Shown here piece by piece: positions 8,289 to 17,356 of a stretch of DNA of 64,000 bases. Positions within the stretch are counted from its first letter, which is position 1. Each line of letters begins with the position of its first letter. The stretch is from Oceanipulchritudo coccoides (GTDB lineage: Bacteria; Verrucomicrobiota; Verrucomicrobiia; Opitutales; Oceanipulchritudinaceae), in assembly GCF_010500615.1 (NCBI RefSeq), contig NZ_JAAGNX010000003.1, forward strand, positions 186,001 through 250,000. Reading direction: 5' to 3'. The notes below the pieces were generated by a model. It had not been told where the DNA came from, ran no database searches, and saw only the letters and a program-made list of their open reading frames with translations. A program made the position numbers and the translations under genes.

Positions 8289-8818
8289 CTTAACCGCAAT
8301 TCACGCCGATAGATCCGGGTGATGTTACTGACAACCTCGGCGATGCCTCTTCCATCCGTTGTGACCCCAATTCCCGTCTTCATATAAATTGGCTCCCGCT
8401 CGGCCATTAGTTCCGTGATGCGCTCCTCGGGATTTTCCACATTCAGCAAGGGGCGCTTTGGATTGCCGATGGTTCGGGCCATGATGGTTTCCGGGCGAGC
8501 AAAGAGACAGACCACAACCCCTTTTTGCTTCAGTAAATCGCTCATGCCCGGCTGGACCGGAAGGCCGCCTCCACACGCCACGACAACCCCGGTCTCCGGA
8601 TGCCCCGTTTCGACAAACTCCCGTTCGAGTTCACGGAACCGGGCCTCCCCGTCTTCCTTAAAAATCTTTGAAATGGATTTTCCAGCGACTTGCTCGATGG
8701 CCCAGTCCGAGTCAATAAACTGCATCCGCATCGCCCGGGCCAGATTACGCCCGACGGCGCTCTTGCCGACTCCCATGAAGCCGATCAGATAAATATTGGG
8801 CTGGCCTTTGCCTTGCAT
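8285..8818 (-). CDS. aroK: shikimate kinase
   Basis: 177 residues from ATG 8818, preceded by a CAGGAA site nine bases away; the longer open frame to 9163 runs antisense through the next gene and is not real. Phosphorylates shikimate with ATP in the chorismate pathway. The P-loop GFMGVGKSAVG is at 13-23, the shikimate-binding D-S-D is at 36-38, and ACGGGLP and RPLL (nucleotide lid side) are present. The pathway's first enzyme is encoded separately at 14012. Confidence 0.96.
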   Translation of the reverse strand: MQGKGQPNIYLIGFMGVGKSAVGRNLARAMRMQFIDSDWAIEQVAGKSISKIFKEDGEARFRELEREFVETGHPETGVVVACGGGLPVQPGMSDLLKQKGVVVCLFARPETIMARTIGNPKRPLLNVENPEERITELMAEREPIYMKTGIGVTTDGRGIAEVVSNITRIYRRELRLR

Positions 8819-8912
8819 ACGAAAATTCCTGAGGGAGAGCTGCCCATCCTTCAAGCGTCTTTTCTGCATCACTCGCTTGCGTCTACAGGGCAACCTGCCA
8901 TATAACTGATGC

Positions 8913-9356
8913 ATGGATAATGATGTAATCAAGGTCACCATTAAAGGGGTCATGCCGACCTCCAACGGCTGTGCCTTGTTTATTGGCCCGGAGGAAAAGA
9001 CATTTATCATATATGTCGATTCCCAGATCGGGAACACCATCTCCATGATCATTAACGATGTCGACCGCGAGCGTCCCATCACCCATGACCTGATCAGCAA
9101 TGTTTTCGTGGCCCTCGGGGTCAGCCTGCAGCGTGTTATTATCAATGACGTCAAGGACCGCACCTTCTACGCGCGCATGATTTTGAAAATGGAGAATGAG
9201 CTCGAGGCGAAAATCTGCGAGATTGATTCACGTCCGAGCGATGCCATTGCCCTCGCCCTGCACGACGAGCGCCCCATTTACGTATCGCATAAGGTTCTCG
9301 AATCCGAAGAGGACATGACCGAGCTACTTGAGCGGATACTCAAGGAACAGGGCTGA
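8913..9356 (+). CDS. DUF151 / bifunctional nuclease domain protein
   Basis: 147 residues matching the DUF151 (BFN) family over nearly the whole length, with the conserved SRPSDAIALAL segment at about 107-117 and an acidic C-terminal helix. Characterised relatives have weak RNase and DNase activity in plants, and the bacterial members are common in actinobacteria, Thermotoga and the PVC group, with unclear roles. The stop is five bases from the dus start, so the two genes are probably co-transcribed; aroK is divergent. Confidence 0.88.
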   Translation: MDNDVIKVTIKGVMPTSNGCALFIGPEEKTFIIYVDSQIGNTISMIINDVDRERPITHDLISNVFVALGVSLQRVIINDVKDRTFYARMILKMENELEAKICEIDSRPSDAIALALHDERPIYVSHKVLESEEDMTELLERILKEQG

Positions 9357-9361
9357 TCCGG

Positions 9362-10423
9362 ATGTCGCACCCGCTTCCCCTGCCCGACCCTCTCGAGCCC
9401 GGTAGCCTGCCAACCGCCCTCGCCCCTATGCAGGATGTGACTGATCTCACATTCATGCGCCTTCTGGGACAATACGGGGTGCCCGATTATTTTTTCACCG
9501 AGTATTTCCGGGTACACGGGCACTCCACTCTCGACCAGCCGATTGTTGATTCCATCCTGCACCACGACACCGGTCGCCCGGTTTTCGCCCAAATGATTGG
9601 CGAAGACACCTTCCACTTGAAAAGGACCGCGCAGGCCCTGCAGGACTTGCCCATCGCCGGGGTTGATCTCAACATGGGGTGTCCCGCACCGAAAATTTAC
9701 CGGAAAAATGTCGGCGGCGGCCTGCTGCGGGATCCCGATTCTGTAGAATCAATCTTTGCCACCCTGCGGGAAACCTGCAAGGGGCGCTTCACCGTCAAAA
9801 TGCGGATCGGTTTTGAGGATGATCGCCACTACAAGGCAATCCTTGACCTGGTGAATGAATATGGAGTGGACGCCCTCAGCATCCACGGCAGGACAGTTAA
9901 ACAAATGTACCGGGGTGATGTGGATTACGAGCGGATCCAGCTCGCCGTGGAACACGTGAATTGCCCCGTTTTTGCCAATGGAAATATTTTCTCTGCGAAA
10001 AAGGCGAAGCGGGTCCAAGAGAGCACCGGTTGCCACGGAGTCATGATCGGGCGCTCGGCCATCCGTAATCCATGGATTTTCCGGCAGATCCGCGAAGACG
10101 GGACTAAACCCACATTCACCCCTCTCCTGCGGGATGTGCGGGCCTATATTGATGACCTGTGGAAAGCAGCTGAACGACCGGGACTACCCGATCGCAACCG
10201 CCTGAACCGAATGAAGAAATTCCTCAACTTTGTCGGTCAGGGTGTTGATCCCGATGGACGCTTTCTTCATGAGATGCGACGGGGTCGTGAAGTGAAGGAC
10301 TTTTTCGATATTTGTGATCGCCACCTCCTAATCGATGGTCGCGGAGAGCAGCCCTTCGCTGCCGAACCATACGAGGGGGTGCACGCCCGCCCAAATCACG
10401 AGGACGAATCCTGCCGACTCTGA
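9362..10423 (+). CDS. dus: tRNA-dihydrouridine synthase
   Basis: 353 residues. FMN-dependent reduction of uridine to dihydrouridine in tRNA D-loops. APMQDVTD near the start is the flavin-binding edge; NMGCPAPKIYRKNVGGGLL (about 102-120) carries the catalytic Cys; later KMRIGF, HGRT and NGNIFSA are the usual TIM-barrel flavin and phosphate contacts. The C-terminal helical tRNA-binding domain is present. Closer assignment to DusA, B or C was not attempted. Confidence 0.94.
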   Translation: MSHPLPLPDPLEPGSLPTALAPMQDVTDLTFMRLLGQYGVPDYFFTEYFRVHGHSTLDQPIVDSILHHDTGRPVFAQMIGEDTFHLKRTAQALQDLPIAGVDLNMGCPAPKIYRKNVGGGLLRDPDSVESIFATLRETCKGRFTVKMRIGFEDDRHYKAILDLVNEYGVDALSIHGRTVKQMYRGDVDYERIQLAVEHVNCPVFANGNIFSAKKAKRVQESTGCHGVMIGRSAIRNPWIFRQIREDGTKPTFTPLLRDVRAYIDDLWKAAERPGLPDRNRLNRMKKFLNFVGQGVDPDGRFLHEMRRGREVKDFFDICDRHLLIDGRGEQPFAAEPYEGVHARPNHEDESCRL

Positions 10424-10449
10424 ATTGCTACGCAGGGTCCATCATCACC

Positions 10450-10527
10450 ACCCAGGCATCCATCCCCGCGCTGCGGGTCCGTCAGCCTGAGCTACGTATT
10501 CTGGCCCATTGCGCCATCTCTCAATCC
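10450..10527. repeat. half copy of the 5748-5894 palindromic element
   Basis: Begins with the same ACCCAGGCATC and continues with the CCCCGCGCTGCGGG hairpin, GTCCGTCAGCCTGAGCTAC, and a diverged TGGCCCATTGCGCCATC corresponding to the central hairpin. It lacks the right half. It lies between the convergent dus and yggS genes. Confidence 0.7.
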
Positions 10528-10534
10528 GTAAGCC

Positions 10535-11233
10535 CTATTCCCGCGCCCCGAATAATGCCGTACCGACCCGGATCAGCGTGCTGCCTTCCTCAATGGCCCA
10601 CTCCAGATCGCCTGTCATGCCCATGGAGAGAACGGGCAAGGCCAGACCGCTTCCGGCAGATAACCGGTCACGCAGTTCACGCAAGCGGCTGAAGGTGCAA
10701 CGAATGCGAGCCTCCTCCTCCGTCAGCTCACCGATTGTCATGAGCCCCTCAAGCTCAAGGTGCTGAGTCTGCTGGATGGCCTCGACAAGGGAAGCTGCCT
10801 CGGCCACCTCACAACCATGCTTGGCCGGATCCTCACCCACATTCACCTGCAGCAAGACCCGCAAGCGCGCTTTGCCCAAGTCCGCGCAATGGCGCTCGAA
10901 GGCATTCACGAGCTTGAGACGGTCCAAGGTCTGGATCCGGTCAGCATGCTCGACAGCAAGGCGGGCTTTGTTGCTTTGCACCGGACCAATCAATTCCCAG
11001 CAGGCGGAAGGATCATCGACCTGCGGATGCTTGCGGGCAAGCTCCTGCACCCGGTTTTCCCCCAGATGCTTCAACCCCGCTTCCAGGGCCCAGTGCGTCG
11101 CTTCCAGCGGATGTGTCTTCGTCACAGCCATTAGCGATACTTCTTGCGCGGACCGTCCACAGCGCTGGCAGGCCTTGGCCATCCGCTCAAGGACCTGCTC
11201 TGTATTCATTATGAACTGCTTACGTGACTCCAT
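10535..11233 (-). CDS. yggS: PLP homeostasis protein, YggS/PLPBP family
   Basis: 232 residues from ATG 11233; an internal ATG at 11209 fits the usual family N-terminus better and would give 224. A TIM-barrel fold type III protein that binds pyridoxal 5'-phosphate on the Lys of LMAVTKTHP and has no known enzyme activity; it buffers vitamin B6 and affects amino-acid metabolism. Supporting motifs are GENRVQE, LIGPVQSNK, LQVNVGEDPAKHG, GLMTIGE and LSMGMTGDLEWAI near the C-terminal phosphate site, followed by RVGTALFG. It is a single gene. Confidence 0.95.
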   Translation of the reverse strand: MESRKQFIMNTEQVLERMAKACQRCGRSAQEVSLMAVTKTHPLEATHWALEAGLKHLGENRVQELARKHPQVDDPSACWELIGPVQSNKARLAVEHADRIQTLDRLKLVNAFERHCADLGKARLRVLLQVNVGEDPAKHGCEVAEAASLVEAIQQTQHLELEGLMTIGELTEEEARIRCTFSRLRELRDRLSAGSGLALPVLSMGMTGDLEWAIEEGSTLIRVGTALFGARE

Positions 11234-11315
11234 ACTTCAATAAATATCATTAAATTGTTGCGATAAGTAAAATTAATATTTACAAAAGTAATCTACTCCA
11301 ATATCAGAAAAATTT

Positions 11316-12269
11316 ATGCACATTGAAAACTTTAAGATTTTTTCGGATCTGGTCGAAAGCCAGTCATTTTCCAGAGCGGCAAAGCTCAACGGGGTGACCC
11401 AATCCGCGGTCAGCCAGCAGCTCCGTGCCATGGAAAAGCACTTTGCGGTGCTCATCGTTGACCGGAGCCAGAAGCAGTTTCGCCTCACGCGTGAGGGCCA
11501 TAAACTGTACGACAGCGCAAAGGAAATCCTGCACCGGTATGACAAGCTGACTTCCGAGCTCCAGGAAATGAAGAAGGTCATAAGCGGGACCATACACATC
11601 TCCACAATTTATAGCATCGGATTGCACGAGTTGCCACCCTACATCACAAAATTCCTCAAGGAATACCCATCCGTGAACGTGCGTGTGGAATACCGCCGCT
11701 CAAATCTTGTCTATGAGGATATTATCCATAATTCGGTAGACCTGGGCCTGATCGCCTACCCCAACAAAACACGGCAATTGGATGTGATCCCCTTCCTCGA
11801 AGATCGATTGGTGCTCATCTGCAATCCAGACAATCCTCTCAGCAAGAAGAAGACTGTCACAATCGAAGACCTCGCAGGACAAAATTTCATTGGTTTCGAC
11901 CAGGACATCCCGACCCGAAAGGCCACCGACCAGATGTTCCGTGACCACAAGGTCGATGCCGAGCCGGTGATGGAGTTTGACAATATTGAAACCGTCAAAC
12001 GGGCCGTTGAGATCAATGCCGGTATCTCCATCGTCCCATCGGCAACGGTTAAGCAGGAAGTGAAACAGGATCTGCTCAAAGCTATTCCCATCAAGGGGAC
12101 CAATGTGGTCCGCCCTCTGGCCATTATTCACCGAAAAGGCCGGGTGCTCACCCCTGCCATGAAGAAATTCATATCCACCTTGACCGGAAAGCCCTACAAG
12201 GATGAATCCGAAACCAAGGAGAAGGCATCGAAGCCAAAGGCCGATAAGAAGGCCAAGGCCGCTTCCTAA
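11316..12269 (+). CDS. LysR-family transcriptional regulator
   Basis: 317 residues. The winged helix-turn-helix is at about 1-60 (FSRAAKLNGVTQSAVSQQLR), with a periplasmic-binding-like effector domain at about 88-285. The effector domain has the look of the CysB/CbbR/OxyR group, but no residue fixes the ligand. The last 30 residues are a Lys/Ala/Glu-rich tail (KEKASKPKADKKAKAAS) not normal for LysR proteins. The gene is monocistronic with a strong terminator, and its upstream region (11234-11315) is very AT-rich. Neighbouring genes give no clear target. Confidence 0.9.
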   Translation: MHIENFKIFSDLVESQSFSRAAKLNGVTQSAVSQQLRAMEKHFAVLIVDRSQKQFRLTREGHKLYDSAKEILHRYDKLTSELQEMKKVISGTIHISTIYSIGLHELPPYITKFLKEYPSVNVRVEYRRSNLVYEDIIHNSVDLGLIAYPNKTRQLDVIPFLEDRLVLICNPDNPLSKKKTVTIEDLAGQNFIGFDQDIPTRKATDQMFRDHKVDAEPVMEFDNIETVKRAVEINAGISIVPSATVKQEVKQDLLKAIPIKGTNVVRPLAIIHRKGRVLTPAMKKFISTLTGKPYKDESETKEKASKPKADKKAKAAS

Positions 12270-12313
12270 GACAGCTTGAAAAGCAAAACGCGGCATTGGC
12301 CGTAGTAATTTAA

Positions 12314-12352
12314 AAGCCGGTCGGGTACCCCATCCCGACCGGCTTATTTATT
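12314..12352 (+). terminator. intrinsic terminator of the LysR gene
   Basis: AAGCCGGTCGGG (12314-12325) pairs perfectly with CCCGACCGGCTT (12334-12345), followed by ATTTATT; 45 bases after the stop. Confidence 0.85.
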
Positions 12353-12451
12353 ACCCCAATATAGTATGTAACCAAACCAATGTTACACCCGATAGATTAA
12401 GCATTGGCCGTGCCAATTACCTCGGTCCACGAGAAATAGACAGCATGGCAC

Positions 12452-12482
12452 AAAAAAAGCCCGTGGGGGGGTAACCACGGGC
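12452..12482 (-). terminator. intrinsic terminator of the HU gene
   Basis: On the minus strand GCCCGTGG (revcomp of 12475-12482) pairs with CCACGGGC (revcomp of 12459-12466) and is followed by seven T (12452-12458). Confidence 0.88.
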
Positions 12483-12510
12483 CTTTGAAATGGTGTCTTA
12501 GGGAATTAGA

Positions 12511-12786
12511 TTAAATCTTTTCCTTGAGGCTGGCACCAACCTTGAACTTGACCGTCTTGCTGGCCTTGATCTTGATTTTTTCGCCGGACTGCGGATTGAT
12601 ACCCATGCGGGCAGCGCGCTTGGCCACCTTGAAGGTGCCAAAACCAATGAGCTGGACTTCCTTGTCCTTCTTCAGTCCTTTTTCGATGCCATCAATGACA
12701 GCGGCAACAGCGCGTTCGGCGGCTGCTTTGGATGTGTCACCACCCAGCGTTTTTTGTACGGATTCTACCAATTGAGCTTTATTCAT
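12511..12786 (-). CDS. hup: HU-family nucleoid DNA-binding protein
   Basis: 91 residues, the standard HU size. MNKAQLVESVQ start, dimerisation helices, GFGTFKVAKRAARMGINPQ (about 48-66, the DNA-inserting arm with the conserved Asn-Pro) and a basic end. A good AAGGA site stands seven bases upstream of the ATG. It bends DNA and compacts the nucleoid. Single gene with its own terminator. Confidence 0.95.
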   Translation of the reverse strand: MNKAQLVESVQKTLGGDTSKAAAERAVAAVIDGIEKGLKKDKEVQLIGFGTFKVAKRAARMGINPQSGEKIKIKASKTVKFKVGASLKEKI

Positions 12787-12849
12787 TTAGGTTCCTTTTT
12801 CGTATGTTATTGATTACGGAGTGAACAGGCTCAACCAATTAAGAAAGTG

Positions 12850-13040
12850 TCAATTCGTCAACGGAATTTTTTGCGAAATGAGCATTTTTTTAAAGCGGGG
12901 GTTCTCCCCTATCCCTTTTGTGATGCGGAATCGCTCGCGACGGGGTGCCCGAAAGCTTTGACTATGGGGTGCTCAGGACGCCGCACGGCCTCAGCCTTTA
13001 AGGTTTCGAGCCTCGGGCGGAGTGGTCTTTTGGCTTTCCG
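12850..13040. other. gene-free stretch with GC-rich, possibly structured sequence
   Basis: Between the HU promoter side and the ygfZ stop there is no convincing ORF. The sequence is GC-rich, with short complementary blocks such as GGCCTCAGCC and GGTTTCGAGCCTC. It could be an unannotated small RNA or decayed sequence; I could not match it to a known RNA family. Confidence 0.25.
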
Positions 13041-13042
13041 GA

Positions 13043-13921
13043 TCACGAGGAAGCAAGGGTGGAAACCTCCAGATTGAGGCCACCCATGCCAAGTCGCCCA
13101 TCCTCATAACGTGACTTGAGCCATCCGATACCCTGAAAGGTGTCGTGACTTTTCACTACAGAGGTAATTGCGCCGATCTCCCGTCCGTTGTCCTCCAGCA
13201 TGAATGGTACACGGGGAGCAGCTCCACGGCCGGATACGGCAATAAACCGCCTGGAGAGACGCCCCAAACGATGCACACGGGCAACAACCTCTTGTCCGAG
13301 GTAACAACCCTTGTCAAAGGAGAGCGGCGAAATGAGGTTTGCTTCAAGCGAATTAAACTTTCCCGGTGTAATATCCACAGGCAAAAAAGGGATGCCCGAC
13401 TTGATGCGGATTGCTTCGACATCATCTTCATAAACCTCCTCTACCTCGAATGGCAGTGCCACGGTGGAAGGGATGAGGCAATCCACCGTAACTGGACCGC
13501 ATCGTCTGCCTGGATAGAAATATGAACCGGATTCCTCATTGAAAACATTGTCTTCTTCCCCGGGCATGCAGTCGCGGGGGAGCAAAGCTATCGAGTCAGG
13601 CAAGACCGAGAGGAGATTCCATTTATCCGTTTCATCAGCTATTTCAACATCGTCGGCGATGATGTGCCGGTCAAATTTGCTCACCAGATCGACAGCAGGA
13701 GTCAGGTAGGAAATAAGCAGGCACTCCTCGGCGGAGACTTTCAGGACATGGGAATCTCCATGGATCAGGCCCTTGTGGTCAAGCCATAGGGTGTAGCGAC
13801 AAATTCCTATCGGCCCACGCAGGTCGGCGGTCCCCTGACTTTGAAGAAAATCAACATGGTCCTCACCGGTAAAACGGAGAACAGCAGATGGCTTGGTTAA
13901 ATAAGCACGAATCAATTCCAT
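13043..13921 (-). CDS. ygfZ: folate-binding YgfZ/GcvT-like protein
   Basis: 292 residues. The diagnostic YgfZ signature KGCYLGQEVVAR is at about 204-215, in a GcvT-like fold. YgfZ proteins bind tetrahydrofolate and help maintain certain [4Fe-4S] enzymes; the Cys of the signature is essential in E. coli. Upstream residues (RFTGEDHVDFLQSQGTADL) match the N-terminal domain. Divergent from DAHP synthase with 90 bases between. With an iron-sulphur-rich hydrogenase and HypD nearby a role in cluster repair would make sense, though ygfZ is a general gene. Confidence 0.92.
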   Translation of the reverse strand: MELIRAYLTKPSAVLRFTGEDHVDFLQSQGTADLRGPIGICRYTLWLDHKGLIHGDSHVLKVSAEECLLISYLTPAVDLVSKFDRHIIADDVEIADETDKWNLLSVLPDSIALLPRDCMPGEEDNVFNEESGSYFYPGRRCGPVTVDCLIPSTVALPFEVEEVYEDDVEAIRIKSGIPFLPVDITPGKFNSLEANLISPLSFDKGCYLGQEVVARVHRLGRLSRRFIAVSGRGAAPRVPFMLEDNGREIGAITSVVKSHDTFQGIGWLKSRYEDGRLGMGGLNLEVSTLASS

Positions 13922-14011
13922 CTATTACTATAGACAAAACAAGGCGGCGCTTCAACCACTAGGGAGAAAATTCGTCTTGCCCGGCGCGCGATCCGACCCA
14001 CCCTACGCCAA

Positions 14012-15076
14012 ATGAGTTCAACTGCCCGACAAGTCTCCGATGTCAATATTCTCGACAGTGCGGTCCTGCCCGCTCCCGAGTACCTCTGCCGCGAGCTACC
14101 CCGTAGCGCGGAAACTGCCAACTTTGTGGCATCTGCCAGGGAGGCCATCCACAAGATCCTGTTTGGCGATGATCAGCGCCTTCTCGTCATTGTCGGGCCT
14201 TGTTCTATCCACGACCCGGAGGCTGGGCTGGAATACGCCCGGAAGCTCGTCAAGCTGAAGGAGGAACTGCAGGACCGCCTTTATATCGTGATGCGAGTCT
14301 ATTTTGAAAAGCCGCGAACAACCGTTGGCTGGAAGGGCCTGATCATGGATCCCGATCTGGACGGCAGTTGCAACCTCCCAAAAGGATTGAAGACGGCACG
14401 GCAGTTTCTCAATGATGTTCTTTCCTTGAATCTGGCCACGGCAACGGAGCTGCTGGATCCGATCACCCCGCAATATATCTCCGACCTGATCTGCTGGTCT
14501 GCCGTGGGCGCACGGACGACTGAGTCGCAGACACACCGTCAGATGGCCTCCGGCCTTTCCATGCCATTGGGTTTTAAAAATGCAACCAGCGGGGATACCA
14601 CAGTTGCCATCAACGCCATTCGTGCTGCCTCCCAGTCACAGACTTTTCTAGGCATCAGCCATCAGGGGCTCGCCTCGGCCCTGACGACCCGGGGAAATCC
14701 AAATTGCCACCTCATCCTGAGAGGGGGTAATGGACTGACCAATTACGACGAGAAATCAATCCACTCCGCAACGGAAGCCCTTCAGAAAAATGGCCTGCTG
14801 CCGTGCATCATGGTCGACTGTAGCCATGACAACAGTGGAAAAGACCCGAACAAGCAACCGGATGTGATGCAATCGGTCACCCGTCAGGCGGTCCAACCGG
14901 AGTCCCCGATCATGGGTGTCATGTTGGAAAGTAATCTCATTGGAGGAAATCAGGCCTTTCCACGACCGCTGGATGAACTCACTTATGGCCAATCCATTAC
15001 AGATGGCTGTGTTGGATGGGACGCGACTGAGGAAACTCTCAGAAAGACCTATGCGGCCCTGAAAGAGCGCTTCTAG
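14012..15076 (+). CDS. aroG: 3-deoxy-7-phosphoheptulonate synthase (class I-alpha)
   Basis: 354 residues, type I-alpha DAHP synthase like AroF/G/H of E. coli. Condenses phosphoenolpyruvate and erythrose 4-phosphate in the first step of aromatic amino acid synthesis. Motifs: VGPCSIHDP (metal Cys at about 63), RVYFEKPRTTVGWKGLI, ATELLDPITPQY, GARTTESQ, GFKNATSG, LRGGN and VDCSHDNSGK. The N-terminal extension that carries feedback control in E. coli is present, but which amino acid inhibits it cannot be read. The closing AACCC-ATAG-GGGTT hairpin (15086-15099) is too weak to call a firm terminator. Confidence 0.96.
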   Translation: MSSTARQVSDVNILDSAVLPAPEYLCRELPRSAETANFVASAREAIHKILFGDDQRLLVIVGPCSIHDPEAGLEYARKLVKLKEELQDRLYIVMRVYFEKPRTTVGWKGLIMDPDLDGSCNLPKGLKTARQFLNDVLSLNLATATELLDPITPQYISDLICWSAVGARTTESQTHRQMASGLSMPLGFKNATSGDTTVAINAIRAASQSQTFLGISHQGLASALTTRGNPNCHLILRGGNGLTNYDEKSIHSATEALQKNGLLPCIMVDCSHDNSGKDPNKQPDVMQSVTRQAVQPESPIMGVMLESNLIGGNQAFPRPLDELTYGQSITDGCVGWDATEETLRKTYAALKERF

Positions 15077-15187
15077 CTTCGTTTCAACCCATAGGGGTTT
15101 TCTTGGAAAATTGGCTCAATCTGCAGATTGAAAGCGGGCTGCATCTTGTATTGCAAAAATCCGCCCGCCAAATTTCAATTCACCCGT

Positions 15188-17329
15188 ATGTCCAATGTCC
15201 GCCTGTCAAAACCCCTGCTGATTGCGATAGCTCTGCTTGTTCTCTCCACCGTTGGTATCCTTTTTTATTATAGCCCCGACTCGTCCGTCTCGGAGGCCCC
15301 GGAAGTAGAGGCCATCCTGACACAGTTTGATTCACCCGGTAAACTTCACGCGGACCCCGCCAACTGCATCGAATGCCATCGGGAAATCACGGAGGCATGG
15401 GAGACTTCTCATCACGCATTGGCGAATGCTCCGCTGTCCGATGTCGACAGGGACCGTCTCCTGAATGTGTCAGACGAACTTGTCCAGGCGCGGGGCATCA
15501 ATTGGAAATCGCAAAAGAGCCTGCCCATTATGGAAGAACCGGGCCTTCCGGAATACCCCGTCATTGGCTCCATCGGCCTGACTCCTCTCATCCAGTATCT
15601 CCATCTCGCTCCTGACGGACGCCTTCAAGCGCATGACGTGGCTTGGGATGTGGAGAAAAAGGAGTGGTTCTCTGTCTTCGAGCTTGATGACAAGGACGAG
15701 GAAACCCCGCGCATGAGCGGCGAATGGGGACATTGGACCGGCCAGGGAATGAATTGGGACGCCAATTGCGCCTACTGCCACATGACAGAGTACCATAAAA
15801 AGTACGATGTGGATGAGAACATTTACAAGCGCAAATGGTCACATATGGGGATCACGTGTGCGCAGTGCCATCCAAATATGGATGTTCACATGGATCAAAT
15901 TCATAATGGTAACAATGCATTCGTGGAAACCCTCTCGCCTGAGCAAATCATGGAAACCTGCGCCACCTGCCATGCACGGCGTGAAGAACTGACCAAGGAA
16001 GGCTTCCGACCGGGTGATGAATTCGAAGATCACTACGAACTCACCCTCGCCAGTGTTCCCGGCATTTACCATCCAGACGGACAGGTCATCGGGGAAAACT
16101 ACGTCTACGGCTCCCTTATGATGAGCAAGATGGGGCACGCCGGCGTGACCTGTATGGATTGCCATGATCCACACACCAATGGACATATCCTTCCTTTTGA
16201 AAATAATGCGCTCTGTATGCGTTGCCACGGCAGCGGCCTCAACGATGCCCCTAAAATCAACCCGACGGCCCATAGTCGACACAAGACTGACTCAACGGGC
16301 AACCAATGTGTGGAGTGTCACATGCCGGTCACCTATTTCATGGGGCGTGACGGTCGTCGCGACCACTCATTCAGTAATCCTGATCCGCAATTGACAATCG
16401 AGATGGGAGTCCCGAATGCCTGCACACAGTGCCACAACACTCAATCCAACGAATGGGCAAAGCGTTATACCGACGAGTGGTACGGACCGGAGATGAACGC
16501 CGACAGGCGAACCAAGGCCGCTCTCATGCGGGACTTGTTTGCTGGGACAACCGGCGCGGACGCACGCCTCCGGGCAGCTATCGATACCGAGAAAAACCGG
16601 TTCTGGAAATCGACCTTTATCTCCATGCTTCAGTACACCCCACCCGATCAGGAAAATTTCCAAGTACTCGTGGGTGCAGTATCAGATCCCGACCCCATGG
16701 TCCGCTCAACCGCTGTACGCACAGTCGGATTGGATTCCTTGGGCCCGGAAACCGGCCAGTCTCTCATGACAGATCCGTCCCGCTCTGTCAGGATTTCCGC
16801 TGCCATTTCAAACGGTGGCATGCGGACGGCAACACAGGATCATGAAGCCGAATTAAAGGAATATCTTGAACACACTGCGGATTCCCCAATGGGAGCGCTG
16901 CGGCTTTCCGGCTATTGGCAAAGCCGTGGGAATATCGATAAGGCCGCCATGTTCGCCCGTCGGTCAACAGAATTTGAACCTCTCAATCCGGAAGTCTGGC
17001 GTGTTTCGGCAGTTGCCTTACATGGAATGGGCAAATCGGCCGAGGCTGTGGAGTCCCTTGAGAAAGGTCGGACGATAGCTCCGGAGAACCCCGATATCCT
17101 CTTCAACCTCGGATTGATTCATTATGAACTGGGAGACCCCAACAAGGCGCTTTCCCACCTCAACGCTGCTGTTGAGGCAGATCCGCAGTTTGAGTCAGCG
17201 TGGTACAATATGATCCTCCTGTACTGGCAACTTGAGGAACGGGAAACCGCAATGGCAAAGCTACAGGGCGCCCTCGAGGCAATCCCGCAGGGCCAACGCC
17301 TGCGCCAGCTTGCTGGATCACTGCGCTGA
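15188..17329 (+). CDS. octahaem c-type cytochrome fused to HEAT and TPR repeats
   Basis: 713 residues from ATG 15188. An N-terminal membrane anchor (LLIAIALLVLSTVGILFYY) is followed by a periplasmic part with eight CxxCH haem sites between about residues 60 and 415 (CIECH, CAYCH, CAQCH, CATCH, CMDCH, CMRCH, CVECH, CTQCH). Residues of about 470-560 resemble HEAT-like repeats (VSDPDPMVRSTAVRTVG), and about 575-705 carry TPRs (NPDILFNLGLIHYELGDPNKA). The arrangement suggests a membrane-tethered electron carrier with a protein-binding tail. Similar fusions occur in planctomycetes and verrucomicrobia, but substrates are unknown to me. An upstream ATG at 15128 lacks a signal-like start and was not chosen. 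Confidence 0.9.
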   Translation: MSNVRLSKPLLIAIALLVLSTVGILFYYSPDSSVSEAPEVEAILTQFDSPGKLHADPANCIECHREITEAWETSHHALANAPLSDVDRDRLLNVSDELVQARGINWKSQKSLPIMEEPGLPEYPVIGSIGLTPLIQYLHLAPDGRLQAHDVAWDVEKKEWFSVFELDDKDEETPRMSGEWGHWTGQGMNWDANCAYCHMTEYHKKYDVDENIYKRKWSHMGITCAQCHPNMDVHMDQIHNGNNAFVETLSPEQIMETCATCHARREELTKEGFRPGDEFEDHYELTLASVPGIYHPDGQVIGENYVYGSLMMSKMGHAGVTCMDCHDPHTNGHILPFENNALCMRCHGSGLNDAPKINPTAHSRHKTDSTGNQCVECHMPVTYFMGRDGRRDHSFSNPDPQLTIEMGVPNACTQCHNTQSNEWAKRYTDEWYGPEMNADRRTKAALMRDLFAGTTGADARLRAAIDTEKNRFWKSTFISMLQYTPPDQENFQVLVGAVSDPDPMVRSTAVRTVGLDSLGPETGQSLMTDPSRSVRISAAISNGGMRTATQDHEAELKEYLEHTADSPMGALRLSGYWQSRGNIDKAAMFARRSTEFEPLNPEVWRVSAVALHGMGKSAEAVESLEKGRTIAPENPDILFNLGLIHYELGDPNKALSHLNAAVEADPQFESAWYNMILLYWQLEERETAMAKLQGALEAIPQGQRLRQLAGSLR

Positions 17330-17356
17330 TCCATTCGATATCCCGAAACAAAACAA

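Noticed and set aside
8819-9163. N-terminal extension of shikimate kinase
   Set aside because: The extra residues are antisense to the DUF151 gene and the family starts at the ATG at 8818.
15077-15105. Terminator after DAHP synthase
   Set aside because: Stem of only five pairs (AACCC/GGGTT) with a short T-run; too weak to list as a feature.
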